DNA of 64,000 bases from an uncultured Lachnospiraceae bacterium. GTDB taxonomy: Bacteria; Bacillota; Clostridia; Lachnospirales; Lachnospiraceae. The notes beneath the pieces were generated by a model. It was given only the letters and a program-made list of their open reading frames with translations, had not been told where the DNA came from and did not search any database. The DNA is taken from assembly GCA_949472775.1 (NCBI GenBank), contig CASWVG010000006.1, forward strand, positions 1 through 64,000. Reading direction: 5' to 3'. Numbering within the stretch: position 1 is the stretch's first letter; the number at the start of each line of letters is the position of its first letter. This document shows positions 62,490 through 64,000 of the stretch, in pieces. The position numbers and the translations under genes are program-made.

Positions 62490-64000
62490 CTTCCTGCTCC
62501 TTCAATTTACAAAGCCCGATCTGCAGATGTATCTCCGTATAGGATCCATTGCTGATCGCAAACGTAAAGTATTCGCCGTACAATAAGCGCAGCCTCTCGA
62601 TTGTTCCGCGGAGCCCCAGACTTTTACCCCGTTTGGGCTCCTCACTCCTATGCAGGTCTCTGATCACCTCATCCGGCACACCCGCACCATTATCCTTTAC
62701 CACAATATGTAGATTTTCTCCCTGCGTACAGGCTTCCAGACTGATGAAACCGTATCGCTCCTCACCCCTGATTCCATGCTGAAACGAGTTTTCAATGAGC
62801 GGCTGGATCGTCAGTTTAGGCAGCAGATATTTTTCACAGGCCTCTTCCAGATGAATCTCACATTCAAAGGAATCTTCAAACCGTATCTTCATAATATCCA
62901 CATAATCCTTCGCGATCTGGAACTCTTCTTTTAATGACAGCATCTCCCGCCCGCCACTGACCGATTTACGGTAGAATTTCCCGAGCGCTTCCACAAGCTC
63001 GCAGACCTTCTGGCTCTCTCCCATCATGGCAAGTGCCTGTATGGAATCTAAGGTGTTATACAGAAAATGCGGCTTCATCTGCTCCTGCATTTCGTTCATT
63101 TCTACCTGCCGGATTCTTCGCTGCTTGTCGATCGTACTCTGGATCAGACGCTCGATCTGTTCCACCATACGGTTATATCCTTTAAACAATATCTGGAATT
63201 CATCTAACAGGGGTTTGCTTGTAATGCGGCTGAATCTTCCATGTTCTGTCTCTTCCATCACCTGCACCATATCCTGAATCGGTCCGGTAAGCATGGTCGA
63301 AATCGCCGCTGCACCGATCAGAATCAAAATACCGATGGCAGCGATCAGTCCGATATTAAACCTGACAATCTCACTGGCATCACGGTTCGTCTGCGCCTGC
63401 GTATACCGGATAATCTTCCACCCGCTGTAAGGCGCCAGAACGCCCGCTGCCGTATACTCCCTTCCATGAATCGTCGTCTTGCGCAAAAGTTCCATGCGTT
63501 CTTCCGATAATTCTCCTGCAATATACCGTACTTCATCCTCCTCCGAAATATTTCCCCTGGCCAGAAGAATGTTATCCTTTTCATCTAACACCACAATTTC
63601 CTCGGACTCCATGTCAATGACGTCCTCCAGAATCTGATTCAGGAACTCGCAGCTTAAGTCCACACCGATCACGCCGAGGCTTTCAAAATTATCCAGACTG
63701 TTATAAGATCTGACTAAAGAGATGCTGTTATCGTCCGCCGACTTACTGGTGTGTATCTCATACTTCCCGTAAGGTTTTCTCAATTCATCGTATTCCCTGC
63801 TGGCGTCCTCCATATGGAAGTTCGCGCTTCCGCCGACAGTCAGTTTCTGCCCCTTCTCATCAATCAGCCAGACAGCTTCCACATAGTCAGAGAATTGAAA
63901 AATAGAATATATCTTTTTAATCACATTGGACTGTCCCGACACGTTGGACAGCAGATCTCCGTTCCCCATCTGTGTCTGAACGACGTTATCCGCTATGAGC
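62455..64000 (-). CDS. Sensor histidine kinase, YesM family (partial, window edge)
   Basis: The frame stays open to the right edge, so the N-terminal membrane segment and part of the extracellular sensor are outside the window. What is visible is a Cache-like extracellular part (WLIDEKGQKL, YEIHTSKSADDNSI), a second membrane helix (IGLIAAIGILILIGAAAIS), HAMP, and the kinase core. The phosphoacceptor block is EMQEQMKPHFLYNTLDSIQALAMMG; the HATPase has PLIENSFQHGI and VKDNGAGVPDE. The family pairs with YesN-type AraC regulators beside carbohydrate ABC transporters, as here. Confidence 0.92.
   Translation of the reverse strand, partial: LIADNVVQTQMGNGDLLSNVSGQSNVIKKIYSIFQFSDYVEAVWLIDEKGQKLTVGGSANFHMEDASREYDELRKPYGKYEIHTSKSADDNSISLVRSYNSLDNFESLGVIGVDLSCEFLNQILEDVIDMESEEIVVLDEKDNILLARGNISEEDEVRYIAGELSEERMELLRKTTIHGREYTAAGVLAPYSGWKIIRYTQAQTNRDASEIVRFNIGLIAAIGILILIGAAAISTMLTGPIQDMVQVMEETEHGRFSRITSKPLLDEFQILFKGYNRMVEQIERLIQSTIDKQRRIRQVEMNEMQEQMKPHFLYNTLDSIQALAMMGESQKVCELVEALGKFYRKSVSGGREMLSLKEEFQIAKDYVDIMKIRFEDSFECEIHLEEACEKYLLPKLTIQPLIENSFQHGIRGEERYGFISLEACTQGENLHIVVKDNGAGVPDEVIRDLHRSEEPKRGKSLGLRGTIERLRLLYGEYFTFAISNGSYTEIHLQIGLCKLKEQEDGQTESDTSGR

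Overview
The window looks like a Clostridia chromosome, most likely Lachnospiraceae. The evidence is the S10-spc-alpha ribosomal superoperon with a zinc-type S14, a KOW protein between map and infA, the rplQ/ecfA1/ecfA2/ecfT/truA/rplM/rpsI suite, SBP lipoproteins with Gly/Ala/Glu-rich linkers, YesM/YesN-type two-component systems and AGGAGG ribosome binding sites. Species cannot be named from the sequence alone. No rRNA, tRNA or CRISPR array was seen.

Layout. (1) 1-2890 is a decayed accessory segment: the first codons of a mobilisation relaxase, a small unknown gene, a frameshifted AlbA/HATPase-type regulator behind five 13-bp tandem repeats, a remnant of a YhcG/DUF1016 nuclease gene, and a 5'-truncated IS200-type transposase with a hairpin-rich flank. 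It ends at the rpsI terminator. (2) 2898-27625 is the ribosomal region, almost all on the minus strand. In transcription order it runs rpsJ-rplC-rplD-rplW-rplB-rpsS-rplV-rpsC-rplP-rpmC-rpsQ-rplN-rplX-rplE-rpsN-rpsH-rplF-rplR-rpsE-rpmD-rplO-secY-adk-map-KOW-infA-rpmJ-rpsM-rpsK-rpsD-rpoA-rplQ. A plus-strand M15 carboxypeptidase follows, then ecfA1-ecfA2-ecfT, truA and rplM-rpsI. (3) 27654-35384 is a sialic-acid (N-acetylneuraminate) module: RpiR regulator, lyase, two ABC permeases and a binding protein on the minus strand, and divergent epimerase, YhcH/TabA-type protein and ROK kinase on the plus strand. (4) 35393-41612 holds mixed genes: SGNH hydrolase, rRNA-type methyltransferase, TraX-like membrane protein, a charged coiled-coil protein, a MATE exporter and a LacI regulator. 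(5) 41768-48943 is a hybrid 7TM sensor kinase followed by a BMP-type nucleoside ABC transporter. (6) 49031-56878 is rich in c-di-GMP and surface functions: an EAL protein with degenerate GGDEF, a propeller/binding-protein fusion lipoprotein, an HD-GYP response regulator, and a FapA/DUF342 protein with seven 26-residue repeats. (7) 57547-64000 is a carbohydrate ABC transporter (binding protein and two permeases) behind a YesM/YesN two-component system cut by the window end.

The most unusual signal is a family of long hairpins in the spacers of the ribosomal superoperon. Each starts a few bases after a ribosomal protein stop codon. Most share an inner core (TTAGGCGGCGT/ACGCC) and carry a different outer clamp of about 8 bp in each spacer. 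In three spacers the element is tandemly duplicated (two copies of about 136 bp; three of exactly 84 bp; two of 84-85 bp). In the 84-bp array each arm can pair with a neighbour on either side. The hairpins lack U-tracts, so they look like processing, stability or translation-tuning elements rather than terminators. I know of no description of this family, but I could not search for one.
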